Source of the DNA: Acholeplasmataceae bacterium UBA6190
GTDB taxonomy: Bacteria > Bacillota_I > Bacilli_A > Acholeplasmatales > Acholeplasmataceae
Assembly (NCBI GenBank): GCA_002422045.1
Contig: DITG01000110.1
Location: 1-19,268 of the forward strand
DNA length: 19,268 nt
Direction of reading: 5' to 3'
Part shown: in pieces, positions 7,583 through 14,972 of the stretch
Layout: each line of letters opens with the position of its first letter
Position numbering within the stretch: the first letter of the stretch is position 1
Program-made: the position numbers and the translations under genes
The notes under the pieces: generated by a model
What the model was told of the DNA's origin: nothing
Databases searched by the model: none
Seen by the model: the letters and a program-made list of their open reading frames with translations, nothing else

Positions 7583-7652
7583 TATAATGGGTAAACTATA
7601 CTTGTTAGGTAAAGAAAACCTTTACAATTACACAACAAAAGGAGAATAAGAA
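7583..7652 (+). promoter_or_regulatory. Promoter -10 and leader of the nucleoside importer operon
   Basis: TATAAT at 7583-7588 is a consensus -10; no convincing -35 with correct spacing is seen. The roughly 60-nt leader contains a small hairpin (GTAAAG 7609-7614 with CTTTAC 7620-7625, 5-nt loop), then AAAAGGAG at 7637-7644 before the ATG at 7653. I could not match the leader to a purine riboswitch. Confidence 0.6.
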
Positions 7653-8777
7653 ATGAAGAGATTTTATCTGTTATTTGTTTTAGCACTTCTTACGTTCGGG
7701 CTATTTGCTTGTACACCAGAAGAAGGAACACCGACTCCAGAAGATCCAACGAATTTCAAAATTGCCATGATTACTGACGTTGGTGATATTGATGACAAGT
7801 CCTTCAATCAGGGCACTTGGGAAGGTATCGTTGAATTTGCGACTGCCAATGGCAAGACGCACAACTATTACAAACCCGCTGCAATGAGTACTGCAGACTA
7901 TGTCGATGCCATCGAACTTGCAATCAATGACGGTGCAAGAATCGTTGTCACTCCAGGTTTCTTGTTCGAAGAAGCAATCTTCCTTGTCCAAGATGAATAT
8001 CCTGAAGTTTATTTCATTTTGATTGACGGAACGCCACACAATGCAGATTATTCTGAATTCAAAACGGCTTCCAACACACTTTCCATTTTGTTCAAAGAAC
8101 ACGAATCTGGATTCCTTTCTGGTTATTCAGTTGTCAAAGATGGTAAGACTCAGTTAGGTTTCCTCGGTGGCATGGCTGTTCCTGCCGTTGTTAGATTCGG
8201 TGTCGGATTTGTTGCAGGCGCATATTTTGCAGCAGCTGAACAAGGTTTGACAAATTTCTCATTCCCAGCAGCTTATTATGATTATCTCGGTAGTTTTGCA
8301 CCCAGTGATGAAACCAAAACTAAAGCCGCTTCTTGGTACAATTCTGGTATTCAAGTCATTCATGCAGCAGCAGGTGGCGCTGGTAACTCAGTCATGCTCG
8401 CAGCTCAAGAATTAACAAACAAATGGGTTGTCGGTGTTGATATCGACCAATCTAGCCAAAGTGCTAGAGTGATTACTTCAGCGCTCAAAGGTTTAGGCGT
8501 TGCTGTTCAATCCGCACTGACTGATATCTATGCATCAGCATTTGTCGGTGGCTATTCACTCAATTTAGGCGCAGCTGAAAATGCAGTTGGTATTCCAACC
8601 GGTGCAACTAGCTTCAGCCGTTTCTCAACATTTGATTCAGCAGCATACACTGTGATTTTCAATAAACTGGCAGCAAACGTTGTTGGTGCTCCAAGCAGCC
8701 CAGCTCAACTTGAAAAATACATTCTTGCGCTTGGTTATACAGTTCCAGCAGGTTTGATTGCTAAGGCAAACGGTTAA
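7653..8777 (+). CDS. BMP-family nucleoside-binding lipoprotein of an ABC importer
   Basis: The 374-residue protein is the extracellular substrate-binding component. A lipoprotein signal peptide occupies residues 1-19 with lipobox LFAC, so Cys20 is the predicted lipidated residue. A short Pro/Thr/Glu-rich linker follows. The mature part starts with KIAMITDVGDIDDKSFNQGTW, nearly invariant in the BMP/PnrA/Med family (quoted in part: DVGDIDDKSFNQG), and includes GFLGGMAVPAVVRFGVGF and VVGVDIDQS. Characterised relatives (TmpC/PnrA of Treponema, BmpA-D, NupN) bind purine or general nucleosides. The gene lies directly ahead of the matching ATPase and two permeases. An intercistronic hairpin downstream may keep the binding protein more abundant than the rest of the complex. 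Confidence 0.93.
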   Translation: MKRFYLLFVLALLTFGLFACTPEEGTPTPEDPTNFKIAMITDVGDIDDKSFNQGTWEGIVEFATANGKTHNYYKPAAMSTADYVDAIELAINDGARIVVTPGFLFEEAIFLVQDEYPEVYFILIDGTPHNADYSEFKTASNTLSILFKEHESGFLSGYSVVKDGKTQLGFLGGMAVPAVVRFGVGFVAGAYFAAAEQGLTNFSFPAAYYDYLGSFAPSDETKTKAASWYNSGIQVIHAAAGGAGNSVMLAAQELTNKWVVGVDIDQSSQSARVITSALKGLGVAVQSALTDIYASAFVGGYSLNLGAAENAVGIPTGATSFSRFSTFDSAAYTVIFNKLAANVVGAPSSPAQLEKYILALGYTVPAGLIAKANG

Positions 8778-8802
8778 TTCATCATTTAATGCGTCATTCA
8801 CT

Positions 8803-8834
8803 GAAGGGGAAACATTGCGTTCCCCTTCTTTAAT
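8803..8834 (+). terminator. Intercistronic hairpin between bmp and ATPase genes
   Basis: A perfect 9-bp stem (8803-8811 with 8820-8828) has an 8-nt loop and only a short TTTAAT tail. It is probably a partial terminator or an mRNA 3'-end stabiliser for the lipoprotein transcript, since the downstream ATPase gene has no obvious promoter of its own. Confidence 0.7.
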
Positions 8835-8850
8835 AACGTTAGGAGGATTT

Positions 8851-10371
8851 ATGTCCTATAGAATAGAAATGAAACACATCACGAAAATCTTCGGATCTTT
8901 GATTGCCAATGATGACATCAGCATCGCAATCAAAAAAGGGGAAATCCATGCCATTTTAGGTGAAAATGGTGCTGGAAAAAGTACATTGATGTCCATTCTT
9001 TTTGGTTTATATCGTCCTGAAAAAGGCGATATTTACTACGATGGCAAAAAAGTAGAGATCAATAATCCAAACGATGCAAACCGCATTGGTATTGGTATGG
9101 TGCATCAACATTTCAAACTTGTTGAAGCTTTTTCAGTCATCGATAACATCATTCTCGGCAAAGAGGATGCTCGATTTGGGATTCTCAGTTACATTGAAGC
9201 AAGAAAAAAGATCAATCAATTGATTGAAAAATATAACCTTAGAGTCGATCTGGATGCAATCATCAAAGACATATCTGTTGGAATGCAGCAACGGGTCGAA
9301 ATATTGAAAATGCTTTATCGAGATTCTGATGTCTTGATCTTTGATGAACCTACAGCAGTGTTGACGCCTCAAGAAATCACAGAACTCATTCAAATCATGA
9401 AAAACTTTTCAAAAGAAGGCAAAACGATCATTTTAATCTCGCATAAACTCAATGAGATTAAGCAAGTAGCAGATCGGTGCACTGTATTGCGTCGAGGAAA
9501 ATTGATTCAAACTGTCAATGTGAGCGATGTCAGTATCAAGCAGATGGCAGAAATGATGGTAGGTCGTTCTGTTTCCTTTGAAGTACACAAGCAAGATGCT
9601 GTCTTAGGCGATATCATTCTTGAAGTCAATCAACTTCATGTGGATGGAGAATCCAAACCCAAGGTCAAAGATGTCAGTTTTCAAGTCAGATCTGGTGAAA
9701 TCGTAGGTATTGCAGGTATTGATGGCAACGGACAAACAGAACTGATTCATGCATTGACTGGATTGAGACCCATAGATGGGGGATCTGTCCGATTAAAAGG
9801 GATCGATATCACTTCTTTAAGCATACGACAAAAGTATGAATTAGGATTGGCGCATATTCCTGAGGACCGTCAGAAACATGGCGTTATTCTCGATTTCGAT
9901 CTGCAGAGCAATTTAATTTTACAAAATTTCTATCAAAAACAATTTCAGAATCATACATTTCTCAGATTCGATGAGATTCTCAATCATGCCAATGAGTTAA
10001 TCGAGCAATTCGATATCCGTTCTGAGGGCGGCGCTGAAACTATATTGCGCAGTATGTCAGGCGGAAATCAACAGAAAGCCATCGTTTCCAGAGAATTATC
10101 CAAAGCTCACGATTTGCTCATTGCAGTTCAACCAACCAGAGGACTCGATGTCGGTGCGATCGAATACATCCATAGTCAATTGATCAAAGAACGTGATGAT
10201 CATAAAGCCGTTTTATTGGTTTCACTGGAAATCGATGAAATTCTTGACATCAGTGACCGCATTCTTGTCATGTTTGAAGGTGAAATCATCGCTGAAATGA
10301 ATGCCAAAGATGCAGATGTCAATACACTGGGTCGCTACATGCTTGGACACCGTGGAGGTGAATCATCATGA
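8851..10371 (+). CDS. Double-domain ABC ATPase of the nucleoside importer
   Basis: The 506-residue protein has two fused nucleotide-binding domains and energises the importer at the cytoplasmic face. Domain 1 has Walker A GENGAGKST (37-45), Q-loop Gln86, a non-canonical signature SVGMQQ (142-147), Walker B VLIFDE (161-166) and His198. Domain 2 has a degenerate Walker A GIDGNGQTE (289-297), a good signature MSGGNQQ (402-408) and Gln427 where the catalytic Glu would be (LLIAVQPTRG). This asymmetry is typical of the NupO/YufO/RnsB and sugar CUT2 type, with one active site. The start at 8851 follows AGGAGG at 8841-8846; a longer frame from 8758 would run back into the lipoprotein gene and the hairpin. 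The stop overlaps the next gene by ATGA. Confidence 0.95.
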   Translation: MSYRIEMKHITKIFGSLIANDDISIAIKKGEIHAILGENGAGKSTLMSILFGLYRPEKGDIYYDGKKVEINNPNDANRIGIGMVHQHFKLVEAFSVIDNIILGKEDARFGILSYIEARKKINQLIEKYNLRVDLDAIIKDISVGMQQRVEILKMLYRDSDVLIFDEPTAVLTPQEITELIQIMKNFSKEGKTIILISHKLNEIKQVADRCTVLRRGKLIQTVNVSDVSIKQMAEMMVGRSVSFEVHKQDAVLGDIILEVNQLHVDGESKPKVKDVSFQVRSGEIVGIAGIDGNGQTELIHALTGLRPIDGGSVRLKGIDITSLSIRQKYELGLAHIPEDRQKHGVILDFDLQSNLILQNFYQKQFQNHTFLRFDEILNHANELIEQFDIRSEGGAETILRSMSGGNQQKAIVSRELSKAHDLLIAVQPTRGLDVGAIEYIHSQLIKERDDHKAVLLVSLEIDEILDISDRILVMFEGEIIAEMNAKDADVNTLGRYMLGHRGGESS

Positions 10372-11516
10372 TGGAAAAAATCAAGTCTTACAACTATCAA
10401 AAGTTGTGGACATCCATATTGAAATCACTCAAGAAAACTGGTAAAAGAATACAACCCATCGCCATTGCAGTCCTCATTGGTATATTGGCTGGCGTGATCA
10501 TGATGCTGATCTTTAATCCAGAGATGACACTTTGGGGTTTAGGCAGATTATTGATGGGTGGAATGACGATTGGTATGAAGGGGTTAGGTGATACATTTCA
10601 TCATGCAACACCGATCATCTTAACCGGTTTAGCCGTCGCATTTGCATTCAGAACTGGACTCTTCAACATCGGTGCATCAGGACAAATGATGATCGGCGCT
10701 TACGTGACAGTCCATGTCGGTATCCTTTGGGGAATGCCAGCACCACTTCATTGGATGGTATCCATCACCTTGGGTATGATTGCTGGGGGACTTTACGCAT
10801 TGATTCCTGGACTCCTCAAGGCCTATCGAAATGTCAATGAAGTCGTCTCATCCATCATGCTGAACTATATTGCAGCTAATTTATTGGTTTTTCTGATTGG
10901 GACATTTGTGCTCAATCAACAAAATCAAGGTGGCTCTAGAAACATTATGCCTTCTGCAGAATTACCAAAAATGCTCTCCTCAATTTTCGGACGTTCTCCG
11001 CTCAATATTGGTTTTCTTCTGGCCATCTTAGTGGCAATCATCACACACATCATCATTTACAAAACAACCCTTGGTTTCCAACTGAGAGCTTCGGGATTTT
11101 CAATTGATGGTAGCAAATATGCTGGGATGAACACGAAGAAAAATATCATCATTGCCATGGCGATTTCCGGAATGTTCGCAGGTCTTGCAGGTGCAGTACT
11201 ATTCTCTGCAGTGGGCAAAACAATTCCGCGTTCCCTCGAAATTTTTGGAGAAGGATTCGACGGTATCAGTGTTGCCTTGCTAGGACTTGGAGAACCGATT
11301 GGAACCATTTTCGCCGGGATATTCGTCAGTCATTTGAGACAAGGTGGCACTTACATGCAGCCTCATTTCAAACCTGAAATCTCCCAGATGATCACAGGTG
11401 TGATCATCTATGTCACTGCCATTTCTGCAGGACTACAAATCGTACTGAGAAAATATCGCCTTAAAATCAAGGATTGGTTTTCCAAACGTCGCCATAAGGA
11501 GGTCAATACCAAATGA
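10368..11516 (+). CDS. Nucleoside ABC importer permease, first subunit
   Basis: The 382-residue polytopic protein belongs to the branched-chain amino acid/ribose-type permease superfamily (BPD_transp_2), in the NupP/RnsC-like branch. Diagnostic is FRTGLFNIGASGQMMIGA near 94-111, plus the late stretch ALLGLGEPIGTIFAGIFVSHLRQGG. A basic N-terminal tail precedes the first membrane helix at about 28-48, as in this branch. GGAGGTGA at 10354-10361 serves the ATG pair at 10368 and 10371; either could be used, and the first overlaps the ATPase stop as ATGA. Together with the following permease it should form the heterodimeric membrane channel. Substrate class is inferred from the BMP lipoprotein in the same operon. 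Confidence 0.92.
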   Translation: MMEKIKSYNYQKLWTSILKSLKKTGKRIQPIAIAVLIGILAGVIMMLIFNPEMTLWGLGRLLMGGMTIGMKGLGDTFHHATPIILTGLAVAFAFRTGLFNIGASGQMMIGAYVTVHVGILWGMPAPLHWMVSITLGMIAGGLYALIPGLLKAYRNVNEVVSSIMLNYIAANLLVFLIGTFVLNQQNQGGSRNIMPSAELPKMLSSIFGRSPLNIGFLLAILVAIITHIIIYKTTLGFQLRASGFSIDGSKYAGMNTKKNIIIAMAISGMFAGLAGAVLFSAVGKTIPRSLEIFGEGFDGISVALLGLGEPIGTIFAGIFVSHLRQGGTYMQPHFKPEISQMITGVIIYVTAISAGLQIVLRKYRLKIKDWFSKRRHKEVNTK

Positions 11517-12508
11517 CACTCATTTATGAAATCTTACAATACAGTTGGGTAGCCACCATCCCACTATTGATTGTCGCTGTAGGCGGACTCTTCGCTGAAA
11601 AAAGTGGCGTGACCAATATTGCCTTAGAAGGCATCATGCTCTTTGGCGGATTCTTTGGCATATGGACAGTTCAGATATTAGAAAGAAACTTTGACATGCC
11701 TGTTCAACTGATTTATTTCCTTGGATTAATGGCTGGAGGATTGGCAGGACTTTTATATTCATTACTCCATGCATATGCATCCATTTACATGAAATCCGAT
11801 CAGATCATCAGTGCAACAGCTTTAAATTTGATTGCTCCAGCATTTGTCATCTTTGTCGCTAAATCAACCCAAAGAAAATTCATTGATGGCGCATACGGTG
11901 ATTTCACGGGAGGCAGACAAGTTCAATTTACATCCGAGTTCATCATCTCAGAATTTCCCATTCTTGGAAAAATACCGTTGATCGGAGACATATTTTTCAA
12001 GCAAATGTACCTCTCATTCTTTGTCGGTTTGTTTGTATTTGCCATGGCTTGGTTCATTTTATCAAAATCAAGATTTGGATTGAGACTCCGTTCTTGTGGT
12101 GAAAATCCACATGCTGCAGACTCATTAGGTATCAATATCTACAGACTCAGATTCATCGCTGTTGCTATTTCAGGAGCACTCGCAGGTATTGGTGGCGTAG
12201 CATTTGTCGCTAATACATCCAATGAGTTCAATGCAACCGTCGTCGGTTTTGGATTCTTAGCCATCGCCGTACTGATCTTTGGTAACTGGAAACCCTCAAG
12301 AATATTGTTCGCAGCATTTTTCTTTGGTCTCATGCGTGTCTTGGGTCAATATTATGTCAGAATTCCAATCTTAAGCGGTTTAGGTATTCCTGCTGAATTC
12401 TACCGAATGACACCTTACATTGCAACATTGATTGTTTTGGCCATTTTCTCGAAGAATTCCAGAGCTCCAAAAGCACTCGGACAAGTCTACGATCAAGGCA
12501 AACGTTAA
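11513..12508 (+). CDS. Nucleoside ABC importer permease, second subunit
   Basis: The 331-residue polytopic protein is the partner permease (NupQ/RnsD-like). The conserved N-terminal stretch LFAEKSGVTNIALEGIMLFG is near residues 26-45 and SCGENPHAADSLGINIYRLR is near 194-213, the latter corresponding to the cytoplasmic loop that contacts the ATPase in this superfamily. The start overlaps the previous stop as ATGA and is preceded by AAGGAGGTCA at 11496-11505, close to a perfect anti-16S match. It is the last gene of the four-gene importer operon, ending before a strong terminator. Confidence 0.92.
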   Translation: MTLIYEILQYSWVATIPLLIVAVGGLFAEKSGVTNIALEGIMLFGGFFGIWTVQILERNFDMPVQLIYFLGLMAGGLAGLLYSLLHAYASIYMKSDQIISATALNLIAPAFVIFVAKSTQRKFIDGAYGDFTGGRQVQFTSEFIISEFPILGKIPLIGDIFFKQMYLSFFVGLFVFAMAWFILSKSRFGLRLRSCGENPHAADSLGINIYRLRFIAVAISGALAGIGGVAFVANTSNEFNATVVGFGFLAIAVLIFGNWKPSRILFAAFFFGLMRVLGQYYVRIPILSGLGIPAEFYRMTPYIATLIVLAIFSKNSRAPKALGQVYDQGKR

Positions 12509-12520
12509 CGATTTTCTTCA

Positions 12521-12550
12521 AAAAGGACAGCAAACACTGTCCTTTTCTAT
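12521..12550 (+). terminator. Terminator of the nucleoside importer operon
   Basis: A perfect 10-bp stem (12521-12530 with 12537-12546) has a 6-nt loop, and its 3' arm ends in four Ts. It lies 12 nt after the last permease stop. Confidence 0.9.
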
Positions 12551-12596
12551 ATAAAATCGAGAAATTCCTACTTTTCGCACTTTCCGGAGATTGTTG

Positions 12597-12625
12597 TTGA
12601 CTTTTTCGCCTAACTACGTTAAAAT
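12597..12625 (+). promoter_or_regulatory. Promoter of the rplU-prp-rpmA(-obg) operon
   Basis: TTGACT (12597-12602) and TAAAAT (12620-12625) are separated by exactly 17 nt. This is the best sigma-A-type -35/-10 pair in the window and fits a strongly expressed ribosomal operon. Confidence 0.85.
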
Positions 12626-12629
12626 ATCT

Positions 12630-12706
12630 ATGTTGTACCACATAATAAAGGTCATAAATGCGTATACGCTACCTGATTAGTGAGTCCTCAATCAAATTTA
12701 AGGAGG
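12630..12706 (+). ncRNA. L21 leader-type structured 5' UTR
   Basis: The roughly 80 nt between the promoter and rplU contain an AGGT (12649-12652)/ACCT (12671-12674) closing helix around the palindrome GCGTATACGC (12660-12669), then GTGAGTCCTCAA. As I recall it, this arrangement matches the L21 leader family of low-GC Gram-positives, thought to mediate feedback control of L21 synthesis. CCTC (12686-12689) can pair with GAGG of the Shine-Dalgarno (12703-12706), and GTACC (12635-12639) could compete for GGT at 12650-12652. The pairings are seen by eye; the regulatory switch is inferred. Confidence 0.75.
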
Positions 12707-12713
12707 TAAGAAC

Positions 12714-13022
12714 ATGTACGCAGTCATTATCACAGGTGGTAAGCAAGTTAAAGTGTCTGCTGGTCAAGAAATCTATGTTGAAAAACTCGATGTCGAAGCC
12801 GGAGAAAACTATACGTTTACAGAAGTCCTGATGGTGGGCGGAGAACAAACCGTTATCGGTACTCCACTCGTTGAAGGTGCGACAGTTACAGCTAAAGTTG
12901 TCAAGCATGGACGTGGTCCAAAAATCATCGTCTTCAAGTACAAAATTAGAAAAAACTATCGCAGAAAACAAGGTCACCGTCAAGCATACACCAAACTCGT
13001 CATTGAATCCGTATCCCTATAA
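12714..13022 (+). CDS. rplU: 50S ribosomal protein L21
   Basis: The 102-residue protein has the standard bL21 length and signature: MYAVIITGGKQVKV at the start and the basic C-terminal block KYKIRKNYRRKQGHRQ near 76-91, which contacts 23S rRNA. It is part of the large subunit. AAGGAGG at 12700-12706 lies 7 nt before the ATG. It heads the conserved order rplU-prp-rpmA-obg of Bacillota and Mollicutes, downstream of its own leader RNA. Confidence 0.98.
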   Translation: MYAVIITGGKQVKVSAGQEIYVEKLDVEAGENYTFTEVLMVGGEQTVIGTPLVEGATVTAKVVKHGRGPKIIVFKYKIRKNYRRKQGHRQAYTKLVIESVSL

Positions 13023-13027
13023 AAGAT

Positions 13028-13342
13028 ATGATCAAGTCTGAGTTTCGTTATGCCGATGGCAAGCTCAAAGGAATTCTCGTGACAGGTCACGCCAACTACA
13101 AGAAGCATGGCGAAGATATCGTGTGTGCCGCAGTCTCTGCCTCACTCATCGTCACAGCCAATGCCATTGAGCATTTAGCGTTGAATCATTCAATCGATTT
13201 GACAGTTTCTGATGGTTATTTCCAGATGAATCTTCTTCAAGAAGACAAAACAGTCGAAGGACTCTTCAAAAATCTGGAATACACACTCAATGAATTACAA
13301 CAACAATATCCAAAACATATGAAAAATCAAAAGGAGGAATAA
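13028..13342 (+). CDS. prp: Ribosomal-processing cysteine protease Prp
   Basis: The 104-residue protein matches the YsxB/Prp family: GHANYKKHGEDIVCAAVSA near 20-38 contains the catalytic pair His21 and Cys33. In Staphylococcus aureus, Prp removes the N-terminal extension of L27, which is essential for ribosome assembly or function. The gene sits directly between rplU and rpmA as in other species, and the L27 here carries the target motif. There is no clear Shine-Dalgarno ahead of the ATG at 13028, only 5 nt after the rplU stop, so translation is probably coupled to rplU and kept low, fitting an enzyme needed in small amounts. Confidence 0.93.
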   Translation: MIKSEFRYADGKLKGILVTGHANYKKHGEDIVCAAVSASLIVTANAIEHLALNHSIDLTVSDGYFQMNLLQEDKTVEGLFKNLEYTLNELQQQYPKHMKNQKEE

Positions 13343-13344
13343 CC

Positions 13345-13623
13345 ATGTTAAAATTAAACATACAGTTATTCGCATCGAAAAAAGGAACAGGTTCTTCACG
13401 TAACGGTCGTGACTCCCATTCCAAGCGTCTTGGCTTGAAACTATCCGATGGACAGTTTGCAACCGCTGGCTCGATCATTTATCGCCAAAGAGGAACGAAA
13501 GTTCATCCAGGCACGAATGTGGGACGTGGGGGCGACGATACACTCTTCGCAACCGTCACTGGCTATGTCAAGTATGAAAGATTAGGCCGTGACCGCAAGC
13601 AGGTATCAGTTTACGAAGGATAA
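13345..13623 (+). CDS. rpmA: 50S ribosomal protein L27 with cleavable N-terminal extension
   Basis: The 92-residue bL27 sits near the peptidyl transferase centre of the large subunit. The body carries the conserved SKKGTGSSRNGRDSHSKRLG segment (starting at residue 11) and GTKVHPGTNVGRGGDDTLFA. The first ten residues, MLKLNIQLFA, form the extension that Prp cleaves after Ala10, leaving a mature protein starting at Ser11. Escherichia coli L27 lacks this extension. AAAAGGAGG at 13329-13337 precedes the ATG, and the gene begins 2 nt after the prp stop. Confidence 0.98.
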   Translation: MLKLNIQLFASKKGTGSSRNGRDSHSKRLGLKLSDGQFATAGSIIYRQRGTKVHPGTNVGRGGDDTLFATVTGYVKYERLGRDRKQVSVYEG

Positions 13624-13641
13624 CCTAGTTATCCTTTTTTT
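13616..13641 (+). terminator. Terminator between rpmA and obg
   Basis: A perfect 9-bp stem (13616-13624 with 13628-13636) has a 3-nt loop and a seven-T run (13635-13641). It overlaps the rpmA stop and should strongly reduce readthrough into obg, which begins only 22 nt later with no visible promoter of its own. Confidence 0.9.
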
Positions 13642-13662
13642 GTGTCAAGAAGAGGTGAATTC

Positions 13663-14916
13663 ATGTTCGTAGATGAAGTCGTCGTTGAAGTATACGGCGG
13701 ACGTGGCGGTAACGGTATAGCTGTTGCCAGACGTGAAAAATATGTAGAAATGGGCGGCCCATGGGGCGGATCAGGCGGCAACGGCGGATCTGTCATTTTT
13801 GTCGGTGATGAGGGCATGTCCACCTTACTTGATTTGCGCTATCAGCGTCATATCAAGGCGAAAAATGGTGAAAATGGTCGTACCAAAGGTCAAGATGGTG
13901 CATGGGCAGAACATACCTACATCAGAGTTCCCCTTGGAACGATTGTCTATAATGAAGATAAATCGGTGAGAATTGGCGAAGTCACCAAGCATTTAGAAGA
14001 ACTTGTGGTGGCACAAGGTGGCAAAGGCGGACGTGGTAACGTCGCACTTGCAACCCACCGCAATCCTTATCCTGAATTTGCTGAAAATGGCGATGCCGGA
14101 GTCTACCGGAAAATCAAAGTTGAATTGAAAGTACTTGCGGATGTCGGACTGATCGGATATCCTTCTGTCGGCAAATCGACGTTAATCTCTGTGGTTTCCA
14201 ATGCAAGACCAAAGATTGCAGAGTATCCCTTCACTACACTCCAACCCAATCTCGGGATGGTTCAAGTGGGTGAAGAATCATTTGTCTTGGCAGATTTACC
14301 AGGACTCATTGAAAATGCACATCTCGGCCTAGGACTGGGTATCCGGTTTTTAAAGCACGTCGAACGTTGCAGAATCTTTCTTCATGTTGTTGACTTAACC
14401 AGAGATGATCCCTATGATGATTATCTGAAGATCAATCATGAACTTGAAATGTACAATGAAGAATTATTGTTAAGACCCCAGATCGTGGTTGCTAACAAAT
14501 CTGATATGCCAGATAATGACCATAAGATCGACATCTTAAAATCGAAGATTCCCCATCCAGTCATCGTCGTATCCGCACATCAGATGAAAGATATCGACAA
14601 ACTGCTTTATAAAACACTCGAAGAACTGAAGAAAGCACCTAAAATTCAAGAAGAAGTACGTCATGATATCAAAAACTATACCCTTGAAAGTGGTGAGCCT
14701 GATTTCTTCATCAACCAGGTCTCTGACGGTTATGAACTCTCTGGTGCGAAGCTGAAGATTCTCTTCGAACGTACCGATTTCGTCAGACCAGAAGCCGTAA
14801 AGCGATTTGCACGACAGCTCAGAAGTATGGGCGTCGATGACGCACTCAGAAAAGCGGGCGCAAAAAACAAGGATATCATCCATATTTTCAGTTATGAATT
14901 TGAATTCATCGATTAA
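13663..14916 (+). CDS. obg: Obg-family GTPase
   Basis: The 417-residue GTPase acts in 50S assembly and stress/growth control. The N-terminal glycine-rich Obg fold spans about 1-158 (GGRGGNG, GGPWGGSGGNGG, GGKGGRGN). The G domain has G1 GYPSVGKST (165-173), G2 FTT (190-192), G3 DLPG (211-214), G4 NKSD (278-281) and G5 SAH (304-306). The switch II sequence reads IENAHLGLGLG rather than the usual IEGAxxGxGLG. A C-terminal OCT domain (about 345-417) is present. The ATG at 13663 is chosen because AAGAGGTGA lies 4 nt upstream; a GTG at 13642 overlaps the terminator. The rpmA-obg order is widely conserved. Confidence 0.97.
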   Translation: MFVDEVVVEVYGGRGGNGIAVARREKYVEMGGPWGGSGGNGGSVIFVGDEGMSTLLDLRYQRHIKAKNGENGRTKGQDGAWAEHTYIRVPLGTIVYNEDKSVRIGEVTKHLEELVVAQGGKGGRGNVALATHRNPYPEFAENGDAGVYRKIKVELKVLADVGLIGYPSVGKSTLISVVSNARPKIAEYPFTTLQPNLGMVQVGEESFVLADLPGLIENAHLGLGLGIRFLKHVERCRIFLHVVDLTRDDPYDDYLKINHELEMYNEELLLRPQIVVANKSDMPDNDHKIDILKSKIPHPVIVVSAHQMKDIDKLLYKTLEELKKAPKIQEEVRHDIKNYTLESGEPDFFINQVSDGYELSGAKLKILFERTDFVRPEAVKRFARQLRSMGVDDALRKAGAKNKDIIHIFSYEFEFID

Positions 14917-14938
14917 GGGCACTTGCCCTTTTTCTTTT
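14915..14938 (+). terminator. Terminator after obg
   Basis: A 6-bp GC-rich stem (14915-14920 with 14925-14930) has an ACTT loop and a T-rich tail. It overlaps the obg stop. Confidence 0.88.
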
Positions 14939-14945
14939 ACCTATT

Positions 14946-14972
14946 CAAAAAGAAAAGAGGGTTTCCCCTCTT
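14946..14972 (-). terminator. Terminator of the coiled-coil gene
   Basis: On the minus strand a 7-bp stem (14966-14972 with 14955-14961) is capped by a GAAA tetraloop and followed by TTCTTTTT. It faces the obg terminator, so the two convergent genes are well insulated. Confidence 0.88.

Noticed and set aside
7589..7652. Purine or other riboswitch ahead of the nucleoside importer operon
   Set aside because: The leader is only about 60 nt, holds one 6-bp hairpin and lacks the conserved three-way junction core; no switch-like terminator precedes the ATG.
7701..8102. Minus-strand open frame of 133 codons opposite the BMP lipoprotein
   Set aside because: The plus-strand frame is a recognised family with signal peptide; the antisense translation has no recognisable features.
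8758..8850. Longer N-terminus for the ABC ATPase starting inside the lipoprotein gene
   Set aside because: It would translate through the intercistronic hairpin with non-family sequence; the ATG at 8851 has AGGAGG and begins the ABC domain at the usual point.
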